Source: Streptomyces caelestis (lineage in GTDB: Bacteria; Actinomycetota; Actinomycetes; Streptomycetales; Streptomycetaceae). Taken from it: a stretch of DNA of 64,000 nucleotides. Position numbers and translations under genes: made by a program. The stretch spans positions 1,054,001 through 1,118,000 of the forward strand of contig NZ_JACHNE010000001.1 in assembly GCF_014205255.1 (NCBI RefSeq), given 5' to 3'. The notes below the pieces were generated by a model, which had not been told where the DNA came from, did no database searches, and was given only the letters and a program-made list of their open reading frames with translations. Position 1 is the first letter of the stretch. Each line of letters starts with the position of its first letter. This document shows positions 26,501 through 34,677 of this stretch, one piece after another.

Positions 26501-27403
26501 ACTGACCGGGCGCGGGTTGGGCACCTCCGGGGTCGGCGGCTCCTCCCCAGGCTCCCCCGGCTGCACGGGCGGAGCCGTCCAGCGCCGTACCTCGTCGACG
26601 AGTTCCTTCAGGGTGGGCGGCGCCGACTTCGGCAGGGAGATCGCCGTGACGTCGTCGTCCCGGTCGACGCGCGTGTTCGCCACCGGCAGCAGCTTGCGCT
26701 CGCCGCCGGCGCTCTCCCCGAAGACGAACAGCAACTGGTCGCCGGTCCTGAGGGAGTGCGCGGTGCCCTCGACGAAGAGCTCGGAGCGCTTCTCCAGGTC
26801 CCGCGGGGTGAGCAGCGAGGGCCGGCGGCGGCGGACCTTCAGCTCGTTGAAGTCCCAGCGGGCCGTCAGGTCCCGGCTGGTCTCGAAGGTCAGCGACTCC
26901 TCGCCGGCGGACGCGGGCACGCTGTGGCTGCGCGCACCGCGCGGGATCAGCACGTTCTGGGCCTCGGCGCGCGGGTCGCGTTCGAGGGTGTACGCCAGGT
27001 GCGTGGCGGCGGCGACGCCGGGGCGCGGGCGGTGCCCGACGAGTCGGCCGAGCAGCACCAGGGAGCGGTGCTCGTTCGCGGTGCGGACGTAGGCCTCGTC
27101 GGCGATGCGCTCGGAGTGGAAGGTGAGCAGGTCGCCGAGGACGGCGGTGGCGTCGAGCAGGCCGATCGCCGGGTCGTCCGGAGTGCGGACGGTGAGCTGG
27201 TCGAGTGCCGGGTAGGCGGGTGAGGCGAGCCGGTCGAGCAGGGCGGCCAGGAAGGAGCCGTACTCGCCGACGCGGTAGTCCAGCGCGGTGCGGCCGGGCG
27301 GGTTGTGCAACGGAGCCGGCGCGAGGCGCTCGTCGTGGCCGCCGCGGCAGGCGCCGCCGCAGCCGCACTCGTCGGTCGCGGTGACCGGGTGCGTGTCCGT
27401 CAT
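23579..27403 (-). CDS. gpJ-like baseplate assembly protein with C-terminal LysM
   Basis: This 1274-residue baseplate protein starts at the ATG at 27403 with a Cys/Gly-rich leader (CGCGGACRGG). Residues ~45-170 hold the wedge N-terminal region (FLAALLDRLASPAYPALDQLTVRTPDDPAIGLLDATAVLGDLLTFHSERIADEAYVRTA). The conserved baseplate_J core lies near the end (YITGSTADGRTTVTFGDGVHGARLPSG, LVSESDYEDFARSRAGIGRASA). The last ~65 residues are a LysM-type repeat (HTVRAENGETLSEICARYGLPLAELLRLNPDI). It overlaps its neighbours by 4 nt upstream and 1 nt downstream. It forms the wedge together with the next-upstream protein. Such a LysM fusion is unusual. Confidence 0.88.
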   Translation of the reverse strand: MTDTHPVTATDECGCGGACRGGHDERLAPAPLHNPPGRTALDYRVGEYGSFLAALLDRLASPAYPALDQLTVRTPDDPAIGLLDATAVLGDLLTFHSERIADEAYVRTANEHRSLVLLGRLVGHRPRPGVAAATHLAYTLERDPRAEAQNVLIPRGARSHSVPASAGEESLTFETSRDLTARWDFNELKVRRRRPSLLTPRDLEKRSELFVEGTAHSLRTGDQLLFVFGESAGGERKLLPVANTRVDRDDDVTAISLPKSAPPTLKELVDEVRRWTAPPVQPGEPGEEPPTPEVPNPRPVSRLIEDCEDQVLEPLRNDLDGVKTPERLAARLAEPVARLGEAQVLAAPYEDVAAWFEQLEAVLAELAERALELAPAQTDEEGASMGGRPSAAPSGLVAQFPAPLGGDSRAAALEALGVVLPALRATAPAPRGATGRQLPGTDTARLLSALNPGLGSLYPAWRTAAAPGAPRLLRELLALRVTAAPFGATAPLKPVQDDRGRVIRTADWPLTGAVLATTRVVYDTAGKTPVRAEFQYVEGSSSDQRAENLPVTQPVTFTLGPGQVELSVRSGQDRDLSWLNRRPADSQEPGVTVRLHSGLPERTLFVSRPDDEGLIHVGVHNGTSEQIALRPGASEQFTHGEHEVSLKYTAGSAEPNVEIVIATKPEPVNHRTLQLDTVHEGITVGSWVAIQRPAKGSDKGVPGDPKLAFVTTQVTAVRTAAYTNYGITGRGTELTLADAWLDEFDVLLSHIRDTTVHAAGEPLRLADEPLGEDVHGNEIELAELYEGLRPGRTLIVEGERSDIPGTAGVRATEVVTIAAADPAADRRLPGDHIHTRLTLTADLAHRYRRETVRILGNVVEATHGESREEAIGSGDSDRVNQTFALWQSPLTWLADDNPLGATPVLEIRVDGVLWHEVDSLAGRGPTERVYITGSTADGRTTVTFGDGVHGARLPSGHENVRARYRFGTGKAANVPADRVTQPVTRPLGVTAVTNPRPATGGADADGPGLTRRTVPLAVSALDRLVSESDYEDFARSRAGIGRASARELFDGRRRVLHVTVAGTDDVPIAPDSDTLRALRGALTEYGDANLPVRVDGRELVLLLIAAKVKVAPDHAWQTVEPRLRQALLNRLGFEGRELGRPARLSEVLATAHTVPGVDYVDVDVFTGVPASATPEDLTELLTRPGPPRATVPAHPATYDEKIHTVRAENGETLSEICARYGLPLAELLRLNPDITDTRRLPKGRSVYVFRGIRPAQLALLSPRAADTLILTEVK

Positions 27404-30400
27404 CGGGCACCTCCCAGGGATATCGCCAGCAGGCCGTTCTCCGGCCGGTCCGAGTCGTTGTCGCAGGTGGCGATCTCCAGCGGGCCGAGCCGCAGCACGC
27501 CGTCCTCCCTTTCTCCTCGGTCCTGTCCGTACAGCCGCCGCAGCCGGGTGACCTCGACGCTCCGCACGCCGGGCACGGCCGCGGCGACGGCGACCAGGCG
27601 GCTGAGCCGGACCGGTTCGCCGAAGGTGAGCGCGTCGGGGTGGAAGAAGCCGAGCCGTCCGCCCGGCAGTCGTCCGCTGCCGAGCACGCGGTACAGCTCG
27701 GCCAGGATCTGCCCGTGCTGGTGGCCCGGCTCGGCGCAGACGGTCAGCGCGATGTCGAGCGGCACCAGGCGGGCGGGGCCCACGACGAGGTCGTGGCCGA
27801 TGCGCCGGTACGTCTCCAGGGCCTGGGTGACCGAGTCGAGCAGGTCCCGCGACGGGGCGGCGGTGCCGTCGGCGTCGATCGCGATGTGTGCCTCCTGGAC
27901 GCTGCCCGTCCAGCGGAGTTCGGCCGCCGCCCGCTGCACGCCCGGCAGGGCGGTGGCGAGGGCCGCGTAGTCCTCGGCGGTGACGGCGCGCAGCCGGGTG
28001 CGGCGCAGGTCGAGCGGGGCGAGCTGGCGTACCTGCTCGACCGGTTCTGGCTGGGTGCCGCCGGCCGCGGGCAAGGGGTTGCGCACGGCGACGGCCGGCG
28101 CTTCGCAACCGGCTTGCACGACAAGGTGGTTGATGGCCTCGGCGCCGACGTTTCCGGCGGTGCCGCCGCCGAGCCGGTAGCGCAGTGCCAGCCGGGTGCC
28201 GGGCGTGGGCCTGGCACCGTGCCGTCCGTCGCCGAAGCGCAGGGCCAGACGGCCGTCGTCCTCCAGTTCGCCCACGAAGTGCTGCTCGCGCGGACCGCTG
28301 TCGAGCAGGTCGCGGCGCGGCTCCCAGGTCTCGTCGTCGCCGTGGACGCGTACGGCGGGCAGCGCCCGGCGCGGGTCCTGGGCGAGGGCGGCGGTCGCCG
28401 AGCCGCGCAGCACCGTCTCCTCGGGGTGGAGGCCGGCCGCGTAGGCCGGGCCCCAGCTGTGCGCGATCTCCCAGGCGATGTGCCCGTCGAGGGCCGTGCC
28501 CGCGCGGGCCCGGGCGGCGAGGACCTCGACGCGGCGCAGCTTGGTGGCGAGCAACTGGTCGCTGCGGTACAGCAGTTCGCGCAGGGCGCGGACCGGGTGG
28601 CGGCGCAGTTCGAAGCGTTCCAGCACGTTCAGGCCGTAGACCACGGCGAGTTCGGCGATCTCCTGCTCGCCGAGCCCGTCCCGGTCGCGGGCGCTGCGCC
28701 ACAGCTCGACGAGCCGCTGCCGGATGCGGCCCGGGATGGCCGCGATCCGCTCGGCCTGCCCGGCGGCGACGGTGCCGGGGTCGGGGAAGGGCACCGCCTG
28801 GGTGACGGGCGTACGGCCGAGGGCCGGGCGGAAGCGGGGCGCGATGCCCGGGTAGACGGACTGGGCGAGCAAGGTGCGCAGCGCGGCGGTCTGGGCGTAC
28901 GCCGTGCCGGGCACGACCTGTTCGTGCCGCTGCCCGGCGCTCTCCAGGCCGAGGCCGGCGCGTGCGGTGGCGCGCTCGCCGACGACCTCGAAGAGTTCGC
29001 GGACGTCGTCGGGGACGAGCGCCCGGCCCGACCGGGTCTTGTCCGTCAGGGCGTTGATGAGCCGCGCGGGCGCGTTGCCCTCCTCGGTGTCCCGGCAGCC
29101 GAAGGCGGGCCGGTCGCAGGGTGCGGTCACGGCGGGCACGGGCGGCACGGTGACCGTCTCGGGCAGCCCGGTCAGGGTCCGGCCGTGGTCGACGAGGACG
29201 ACGTTGCCGCGGGCGAGCGTGACGTCCTCGACGGGCAGGCAGTCGCGTCCGCCGCGCGTGGTGAGGCAGAGCGGGAAACGCAGCGCGTCCTCGGCGGCCC
29301 AGGTGACCTCCAGGACCGGCTGGTCCTCGATCCGGTCCAGGCCGGGGGTGACGGAGGTGAGGCGGACGGCCTGGCGGTGGCTGGGGTCGGCGTCGCCGGG
29401 GGTGCCGGTGCGCGGGCCCTTCACCTCCTCCAGGACGATGACGTCGCCGGGCCTGAGGTCGAGACGGCGCTCGCGGCAGGTCTCCGGGTCCACCCAGGCG
29501 TCCCGCAGGGTGGCGAGGGTGGCGCCCTTCGGCAGGGTGCACACCTCGCCGCCCCAGGTCCACAGCCGGATCGCGTTGTGCGCGACCCGCAGCTGAAGCG
29601 GGTCGGTGGCGACGACCGGTTCGAAGACCTCCACCGAGCCGCGCTCGTCGAGGTCGCCGAGTTCGCTCTCGTCGATGACGGTGCCCGGCTCGGGGCGGTC
29701 GTGCGGGTCGAGGCTGCGCACGTCGACGGAGGCGAAGCGGAAGGTGCCCGGGGCGAGCGTGCGGTCGTCCGCGGTGCGGACGGTGACGTAGGCGCGGGCG
29801 TTGCAGCCGTCGTGCATCGCGTAGTCGATGAGCCGGACGTGGCGGCGTACGGAGACGCGGCGGCGGGCGGTGTCGAGGTAGGCCTCGGTGGCGACCGCGT
29901 CCTGCTGGTAGCTGATCTGGTCGCCGGTGTAGGCGAGGAGTTCGACGAGGGTCATGCCCAGGTCGGCGGGGTTGCGCTCCACCCAGTCGGGGGTGGTGAG
30001 CGCGAGCCGGTCCAGGAGCAGCTTGCGGATGGTGTCGTAGTCGCGGGCCGTGTAGTCGATGACGGGTGCGGCGGGGAAGTCGGGCTCCGGCTCGTCCTGG
30101 TCCTTGCAGTCGAAGGGGGTCGGGCAGTCGGGCCGGAAGGAGAACGTGGCGCTGTGGTAGCGCTGGTCGAAGCCGCGGTAGGGCTCGGTGCCGGGCCGTC
30201 CGTACGGGTCGGTCTCGACGAGGGAGAGCCGGTAGCGGGAGGTGTCGCCGGCCTTGTCGAGGGTGACGTAGAGCCGGTCGTCGAGCTCGGGGTCCTCCTC
30301 GCGTTCGACGCTGACGTCGACGGCGGTGATGCCGGTGATGCGGCGGCCGCCGTCGATGCGGACGTTCTCGGGGCCGAGGCCGTGCGGGGCCTTGCCGAGG

Positions 30401-30510
30401 AAGGTGACGGTGAGCAGCAGGCCGTCGTCGCCGGCCTCGACGGTGTCGACGCCGTTGAGCTGGGCGGCGCGGACCTTGGCCCGGCGGGAGGTGCTGGTCG
30501 TACCGGTCAT
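27400..30510 (-). CDS. gpJ-like baseplate assembly (wedge) protein
   Basis: The 1036-residue protein is a second putative baseplate assembly protein. It has VIDYTARDYDTIRKLLLDRLALTTPDWVERNPADLGMTLVELLAYTGDQISYQQDAVATEAYL (~150-215), the wedge signature region. The later J-core is DGRLALRFGDGRHGARPTPGTRLALRYRLGGGTAGNVGA (~745-785). Two baseplate_J-type proteins form the heterodimeric wedge in Afp/PVC-like systems. The start overlaps the gp25 stop by 4 nt. Length is typical for this protein in actinobacterial clusters. Confidence 0.9.
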   Translation of the reverse strand: MTGTTSTSRRAKVRAAQLNGVDTVEAGDDGLLLTVTFLGKAPHGLGPENVRIDGGRRITGITAVDVSVEREEDPELDDRLYVTLDKAGDTSRYRLSLVETDPYGRPGTEPYRGFDQRYHSATFSFRPDCPTPFDCKDQDEPEPDFPAAPVIDYTARDYDTIRKLLLDRLALTTPDWVERNPADLGMTLVELLAYTGDQISYQQDAVATEAYLDTARRRVSVRRHVRLIDYAMHDGCNARAYVTVRTADDRTLAPGTFRFASVDVRSLDPHDRPEPGTVIDESELGDLDERGSVEVFEPVVATDPLQLRVAHNAIRLWTWGGEVCTLPKGATLATLRDAWVDPETCRERRLDLRPGDVIVLEEVKGPRTGTPGDADPSHRQAVRLTSVTPGLDRIEDQPVLEVTWAAEDALRFPLCLTTRGGRDCLPVEDVTLARGNVVLVDHGRTLTGLPETVTVPPVPAVTAPCDRPAFGCRDTEEGNAPARLINALTDKTRSGRALVPDDVRELFEVVGERATARAGLGLESAGQRHEQVVPGTAYAQTAALRTLLAQSVYPGIAPRFRPALGRTPVTQAVPFPDPGTVAAGQAERIAAIPGRIRQRLVELWRSARDRDGLGEQEIAELAVVYGLNVLERFELRRHPVRALRELLYRSDQLLATKLRRVEVLAARARAGTALDGHIAWEIAHSWGPAYAAGLHPEETVLRGSATAALAQDPRRALPAVRVHGDDETWEPRRDLLDSGPREQHFVGELEDDGRLALRFGDGRHGARPTPGTRLALRYRLGGGTAGNVGAEAINHLVVQAGCEAPAVAVRNPLPAAGGTQPEPVEQVRQLAPLDLRRTRLRAVTAEDYAALATALPGVQRAAAELRWTGSVQEAHIAIDADGTAAPSRDLLDSVTQALETYRRIGHDLVVGPARLVPLDIALTVCAEPGHQHGQILAELYRVLGSGRLPGGRLGFFHPDALTFGEPVRLSRLVAVAAAVPGVRSVEVTRLRRLYGQDRGEREDGVLRLGPLEIATCDNDSDRPENGLLAISLGGAR

Positions 30511-30899
30511 GCCGTGGCCCTCCCTTCGAAGACGTCGTCGCGCGAGGCGCCGTCGGCGCGTAGGACGTAGGACAGGTACACACGGACGACGTGGTCCTCG
30601 CTGACCACGTCGAGGGCCTCGATGTCGATGAGATCGCCGAGCCAGCGCTGCAGCGAGGCCTGCACGGAGAGTTCGAGGGTGCTGATGAGTTCCGGGCTGG
30701 TCGGCGCGAAGACCAGGTCGAGGAGCCCGCAGCCGAAGTCGGGACGCATCACGCGCTCGCCGGGACTGGTGAACAGCAGCTGCTCGATGAGGTCGTGGAC
30801 GTGCTCGCCGTGGGTGGCGTGTGCGGTACGGCCCCGGCGGTCGGCGCGGAAGGGGAAGGCGATGTCACTCCGGGGGCGTTGGCTGGTTCGGCGGCTCAT
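30507..30899 (-). CDS. GPW/gp25-family baseplate protein
   Basis: The 130-residue protein shows the gp25/lysozyme-like wedge core (DIAFPFRADRRGRTAHATHGEHVHDLIEQLLFTSPGERVMRPDFGCGLLDLVFAPTS). It holds the typical GERVMRPDFG motif that contacts the sheath base. The ATG at 30899 overlaps the PAAR-like stop by 4 nt. It links the inner baseplate to the first sheath ring. Confidence 0.93.
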   Translation of the reverse strand: MSRRTSQRPRSDIAFPFRADRRGRTAHATHGEHVHDLIEQLLFTSPGERVMRPDFGCGLLDLVFAPTSPELISTLELSVQASLQRWLGDLIDIEALDVVSEDHVVRVYLSYVLRADGASRDDVFEGRATA

Positions 30900-31231
30900 C
30901 GGACCGTGACCTTTCGCTGCGCGGCCTGGACGACGGGCGGTCCCTGCGGCACGAAGGCCGCGGTGAAGCACTCGGCCGCGGAGATGTCGAGCAGCACGGG
31001 CGCGCCGTCGACGGTGATGCCGGTGCCGTCGGCGGCCCAGCGGACCGTCACGCACGGCGTGGGCACGCGGTCGACGGTGTGCGGGCAGCCGGTGACCACG
31101 TAGCTGTGCGCGGCCGTGGCGATGGCGGCGCCACTGGCTCGTACACCGCCGGAGGGTGTGGTGGCGGCGGTGACGCGACCGCCATGCGGGCAGCCGATCA
31201 CGGCGTCGGCGTCGAGCAGACTCCCGGGCAT
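30896..31231 (-). CDS. PAAR-like spike-tip protein
   Basis: The 111-residue protein has two repeated Cys-Pro-His motifs (GCPHGG with Cys14/His16 and GCPHTV with Cys49/His51) plus Cys60 and Cys87. This suits a metal-bound tip as in PAAR/DUF4280-like proteins. Its sequence GSLLDADAVIGCPHGGRVT and the later SYVVTGCPHTVDRVPTPCVTV, with position between gpV and gp25, fits the conical tip that caps the spike. It begins at the ATG at 31231, 22 nt after the gpV stop codon. Confidence 0.8.
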   Translation of the reverse strand: MPGSLLDADAVIGCPHGGRVTAATTPSGGVRASGAAIATAAHSYVVTGCPHTVDRVPTPCVTVRWAADGTGITVDGAPVLLDISAAECFTAAFVPQGPPVVQAAQRKVTVR

Positions 31232-31253
31232 GTTCTCTGGTCCCCCGTCTTTC

Positions 31254-31793
31254 TTATCGCTTGGAGAGCACGGTCAACTGGCCCTCATTGATGGTCACTT
31301 CACGACCGCGCAGAATGACCTCCGCACCGGCGCCGGTCGCGATGACCACGGCCTCCTTGGTGATACGGATGTACGCGCCGCCCTGCGCCTGGAGGAGGAT
31401 CCCCTGCTCGGCGCCGGGCGTGTCGTTCATGACGAGCTTGTGTGCCTGCGGTGTCTGCACGACGACCGGCTTGTTGGGCGAGCCGGCCTGCAACTCGCGG
31501 CGCGCGTCGGGCGGCAGTTCCTCGGCTGCGCCGTACCAGCACCCGGTCCACACCGGGAAGCTCGGATCCCCCTGCTCGAACTCCACCCACACGCCCGCGC
31601 CCGGCGGCGGCACCACGAACTGCCCCGACTCGGGTCCCGTGAACGGCAGGCAGGGCAGCGCCCAGGTGGACGGCTCGTCGCCGAGGACGTCCGGGACCTC
31701 GACGGTGAGGCGGCCGATGCGCAGCGGGTCGTCGTTGCTGACCACCCGGCCGCGGAACTTCCCGAGGAACCGGTCCTTCGGTCCTGTGACCAT
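31254..31793 (-). CDS. gpV/VgrG-like spike protein
   Basis: The 179-residue protein has an OB-fold baseplate V domain (GKFRGRVVSNDDPLRIGRLTVEVPDVLG; WALPCLPFTGPESGQFVVPPPGAGVWVEFEQGDPSFPVWTGCWYG). A short beta-helical spike stem follows (GILLQAQGGAYIRITKEAVVIATGAGAEVILRGREVTINEG). It trimerises as the central spike under the tip protein. The ATG at 31793 is used, and the gene is followed 22 nt later by the tip gene. Length is normal for spikes carrying a separate tip. Confidence 0.92.
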   Translation of the reverse strand: MVTGPKDRFLGKFRGRVVSNDDPLRIGRLTVEVPDVLGDEPSTWALPCLPFTGPESGQFVVPPPGAGVWVEFEQGDPSFPVWTGCWYGAAEELPPDARRELQAGSPNKPVVVQTPQAHKLVMNDTPGAEQGILLQAQGGAYIRITKEAVVIATGAGAEVILRGREVTINEGQLTVLSKR

Positions 31794-31848
31794 GGTGCAG
31801 TGTGCTCCTGTGTCTCTCCGCGTCTTCTGACGAGCCGTTGGGGAAGGT

Positions 31849-32988
31849 TCAGGGACGAACCGTGCTGCTCCGGGCGATCAGTCCCTCCCGCGACAGCGTG
31901 AAGTTCTGCCGGAACGAGCCGGGGCTGAGGTTCGAGGTCACGGACTTCACGTAGTAGTCCCCGTCGTACGTCACTCCAGCGCCTCGGACCCCCACCAACT
32001 CCCGGGGTCGCAGCAGGTACCCGTGCCTGTTCACGTCCAGGCTCCCGGACCCGGAGATGACGTCCGCCGAGATCGCGGCCCGGGCGAGCGCCTCGGCCTC
32101 GGCCTGCCCCAGTTCCTTCTTCGCGGTACCGGAGATCGTGCGGCGTCTGAGCGCCGGAGTGGCCCGCCGGCCGAGCGGCGGCCGCAGTGGATCGATATCC
32201 GGCTGAGCCAGCAGCCGTGTCTCTCGCGTCACCGGATCCTGCACCCGCACCTGCGGCTGTTCGCGCGCCGTCCCGTCGTAGGCGAACGTCAGCTGATCGA
32301 CCGTGGAGTTGGTCTCCATGTTCACGTTCAGCGCGTGTTGCCGCCGGCCGAGCCGTTGCTCGGGCCCCCAGTAGGCGGTGGCCCGTCCCGGGACGGGCCC
32401 GGGGTCCAGATAGAAGGTGAAACCGTTCGCCTGGGCAAGCTCGTTGAGGTACTGCAGGTCGGTCCCGGTCTGGTAGTGAACTCGCAGATCCTGCCTGGGC
32501 GGCTGCGCGATCTGCTCTCGGATGACGTGCGGCTGGATCCCGTAATCCGCGTACCTGGTCAGAATGCGCGCAGCCCGCTGTGACGGCGCGAGGTTCGGAT
32601 ACCGGTCGGTCCGCTCCTCCAGATCCATCAGCAGGGTCAGGTCCTCCCCCGTCACGGTGAGCGTGGACTGCCCAGGCCGATTACTCGCCCCCACCTCCTG
32701 CCGCACGATCAGTCCGTCCAGCAGCACCCGGGAGGTGCCCTTGATCGAAACAGTCACAATCACGCGGGTCTTGGGATCGAAGAACCCCTCGGGCAGCAGC
32801 CTCTTCGAGATGGCGCCTTTCTTGCTCAGATCAAAGGCCATCTGGAATCCGCTGCGTTCCCCCGCCGTCATCGTGATCTGGCAGGACAGCAAGGCCTCCG
32901 CGATCTCAGCCGGCACCGGGCGGGCCAGCTTCGGCCCCATGTGCACGGTGATGTGGACGGGCCCCCGCCCGATCGGCTCATCAGGCAT
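31849..32988 (-). CDS. gpD/gp27-like hub protein (late control D family)
   Basis: The 379-residue protein has the hub fold seen in phage late control D and VgrG N-termini (SGFQMAFDLSKKG; VTVSIKGTSRVLLDGLIVRQEV; STLTVTGEDLTLLMDLEERTDRYPN; LNELAQANGFTFYLDPG; DYYVKSVTSNLSPGSFRQNFTLSREG). It joins the inner tube to the trimeric spike. It starts at the ATG at 32988, overlapping the LysM gene's end by 8 nt. Separation of hub and spike into two genes is the usual Afp/PVC arrangement. Confidence 0.9.
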   Translation of the reverse strand: MPDEPIGRGPVHITVHMGPKLARPVPAEIAEALLSCQITMTAGERSGFQMAFDLSKKGAISKRLLPEGFFDPKTRVIVTVSIKGTSRVLLDGLIVRQEVGASNRPGQSTLTVTGEDLTLLMDLEERTDRYPNLAPSQRAARILTRYADYGIQPHVIREQIAQPPRQDLRVHYQTGTDLQYLNELAQANGFTFYLDPGPVPGRATAYWGPEQRLGRRQHALNVNMETNSTVDQLTFAYDGTAREQPQVRVQDPVTRETRLLAQPDIDPLRPPLGRRATPALRRRTISGTAKKELGQAEAEALARAAISADVISGSGSLDVNRHGYLLRPRELVGVRGAGVTYDGDYYVKSVTSNLSPGSFRQNFTLSREGLIARSSTVRP

Positions 32989-33355
32989 ACCCGGCTCCCG
33001 GGAACACCCCAGGCACCGGCACCGCGATCCGCGCACCCGGCTCCGCCGTCAACTCCGCCGGATCCAGCACCGGATTGGCGTCAGCGATCCGCCACCACTG
33101 ATCCACATCCCCGAAGTGCCGCTGCCCGAGGTGGTCCGGCCGCTCCCCGCTGCTGACGGTGTGCGTGGTGGTGTCCTCGGCGCCTGTGTCCTGGTCGATG
33201 GGCGGCAGCAACCGCCGCTTCGCGTACCGCACCTCCGTCCCGTCGGCCTGCACATGCACGCCGATCTCCGCATCGTGGTACCGGCTCGACCGCGGATACG
33301 GATGCGCCCCCGGTATCTGGTCCAGCGCGCTCTCGTACGGCTCAGTCCTGGCCAT
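32981..33355 (-). CDS. LysM-domain tube-adaptor protein
   Basis: The 124-residue protein ends in a LysM-like module (THTVSSGERPDHLGQRHFGDVDQWWRIADANPVLDPAEL, ~68-105), as in gpX/Afp7-like proteins that connect tube and hub. The ATG at 33355 is preferred over a TTG at 33364 because the GGGGGAG ribosome site overlaps the latter. It lies 15 nt after the tube-protein stop codon and overlaps the hub gene by 8 nt. Confidence 0.85.
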   Translation of the reverse strand: MARTEPYESALDQIPGAHPYPRSSRYHDAEIGVHVQADGTEVRYAKRRLLPPIDQDTGAEDTTTHTVSSGERPDHLGQRHFGDVDQWWRIADANPVLDPAELTAEPGARIAVPVPGVFPGAGYA

Positions 33356-33370
33356 GTTGCTCAACTCCCC

Positions 33371-34054
33371 CTACCTGTACTGGCGTCCGGCCTGGCGGCC
33401 CAGAACGGGACCGCGACCGAGCCTGAACGCCCCCAGTCGCCCACCCGGCGTCATCCCGGCCAACCGCTCCTTCTGCGCAAGGTGCGCCAGATACAGGTCG
33501 GCACCCCGGTGCTCGGGTGGCAGATCACTCACCGACAGCACCTTCATGCCGATGTTCAACGAAGCCCGCATCGGGTTCAGATTCACGTCGAAGGCCGTCT
33601 CACTGATCGACAGCTCCGTCAGGCGCACCGGCAGCACCCGCTTGCTCCCCCAGGTGAAGAGCGTCAGCGGCATCTCGATGGGACTGATCTCGATCGTCCC
33701 CTTCTTCGCCTCCCGCGTGGCCTCCCGCAGTTGCGCCGTCGTGGGGTGCACCAACATCTCCAACGCGGCGAGCTCCGGGTGAATCCCGTCCGGTGCCGGC
33801 ACCTCGAGCTGATCGGTCGAGTCGATCTCGGCGGTAAAGGTCCAGGTCTCCTCCGCGGGCCCCTTCAGCCGCAACGCCTCGTTCCGGTCCCCCTCGCCTT
33901 CTCCCTCGCCTCCGGCCGCTTGTGGCGCGAGCGAGCGCTCGAGCGTGTCCGGGTTGAACTGCAACACGATCACCCGCTCGGGGGTGCCCAGCTCAGGGTC
34001 GACGATGACGATGCCGGACCGGATCGGCTTGGGTATGTCTGCGTACCGTGTCAC
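33371..34054 (-). CDS. Contractile injection system tube protein (N-terminal domain family)
   Basis: The 227-residue protein matches the CIS tube-initiator family (RVIVLQFNPDTLERSL; WTFTAEIDSTDQLEVP; IHPELAALEMLVHPTTAQL; LFTWGSKRVLPVRLTELSISETAFDVNLNPMRASLNIGMKVLS). It builds the first tube layer on the hub, like Afp7-like N-terminal parts. A Gly-Glu repeat (GGEGEGEG, ~48-55) interrupts the fold. It lies 30 nt after the immunity-like gene. Confidence 0.88.
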   Translation of the reverse strand: MTRYADIPKPIRSGIVIVDPELGTPERVIVLQFNPDTLERSLAPQAAGGEGEGEGDRNEALRLKGPAEETWTFTAEIDSTDQLEVPAPDGIHPELAALEMLVHPTTAQLREATREAKKGTIEISPIEMPLTLFTWGSKRVLPVRLTELSISETAFDVNLNPMRASLNIGMKVLSVSDLPPEHRGADLYLAHLAQKERLAGMTPGGRLGAFRLGRGPVLGRQAGRQYR

Positions 34055-34084
34055 TACCTGCCCCGCTCTTTCGACTCATTCTCA

Positions 34085-34669
34085 CTACTCTTGACCAGTC
34101 GTACCGGGGGGATGTCGGCGCAGGCCTTCGAGCATCACCTGCGCATTGTTCCGGACGCGGGACTCCGGGTCATTGACTCGCATTTCCGAGACCAATTGAA
34201 TGAGTCCATCCCAAGGCAGGTATCCAGTGGAGACGATGACCGCCTGCCGCACGCCGGAGTCCTGTTCGTTCACAGCAATGGAACGAAACAAAGTGATCAA
34301 CCTGTCGTCTTCCGGACCGGTCGCCGCGAGCGCTGCCGCGTAAATGGCGCGAAGCTTACCGTCGCGATCCTTCACCTTCCCCAAGGCATCGATCGCGTCA
34401 GACTGGGTCCAAAGCGGACAGAAGTCCCGAACCTGCTGGACTTCAGGCGCAACATCCGCACCGTGAAATACCACGTACTCAAGCCCGACCATTTCGTCTC
34501 GCACGAAGTGGACTTCGGCGTCCCGCCCCGGAACGTCCCACACTTCAACAAAGGGCGGTTCGGTGTGCCGAATCTCCGTTAGATCCCACTCCTCACGCCA
34601 TGCAAGTTCGGTCAGACTACGGTGACCGTCCGACCCTCTCAGCACAAGTCGAATAATCTTACTCTGCAT
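34085..34669 (-). CDS. Immunity-like helical (HEAT-type) protein next to the effector C-terminus
   Basis: The 194-residue protein is unlike the structural genes around it. The N-terminal ~90 residues are a mixed fold (FVEVWDVPGRDAEVHFVRDEMVGLEYVVFHG) and residues ~95-190 look like two to three HEAT-type helical repeats (DAIDALGKVKDRDGKLRAIYAAALAATG; VRQAVIVSTGYLPWDGLIQLVSEM; ESRVRNNAQVMLEGL). Codon use is visibly less GC-rich than in flanking cluster genes. It starts 8 nt after the effector stop. By position and size it is the likely antitoxin for that effector, but it matches no named immunity family that I can recognise. Confidence 0.65.
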   Translation of the reverse strand: MQSKIIRLVLRGSDGHRSLTELAWREEWDLTEIRHTEPPFVEVWDVPGRDAEVHFVRDEMVGLEYVVFHGADVAPEVQQVRDFCPLWTQSDAIDALGKVKDRDGKLRAIYAAALAATGPEDDRLITLFRSIAVNEQDSGVRQAVIVSTGYLPWDGLIQLVSEMRVNDPESRVRNNAQVMLEGLRRHPPGTTGQE

Positions 34670-34677
34670 CGCTCACC

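Noticed and set aside
23579..30583. 2334-codon open frame on the minus strand across both baseplate wedge genes
   Set aside because: The first ~1060 codons are an Arg/Pro-rich shadow of the upstream wedge gene; the true start is the ATG at 27403, with an ATGA overlap.
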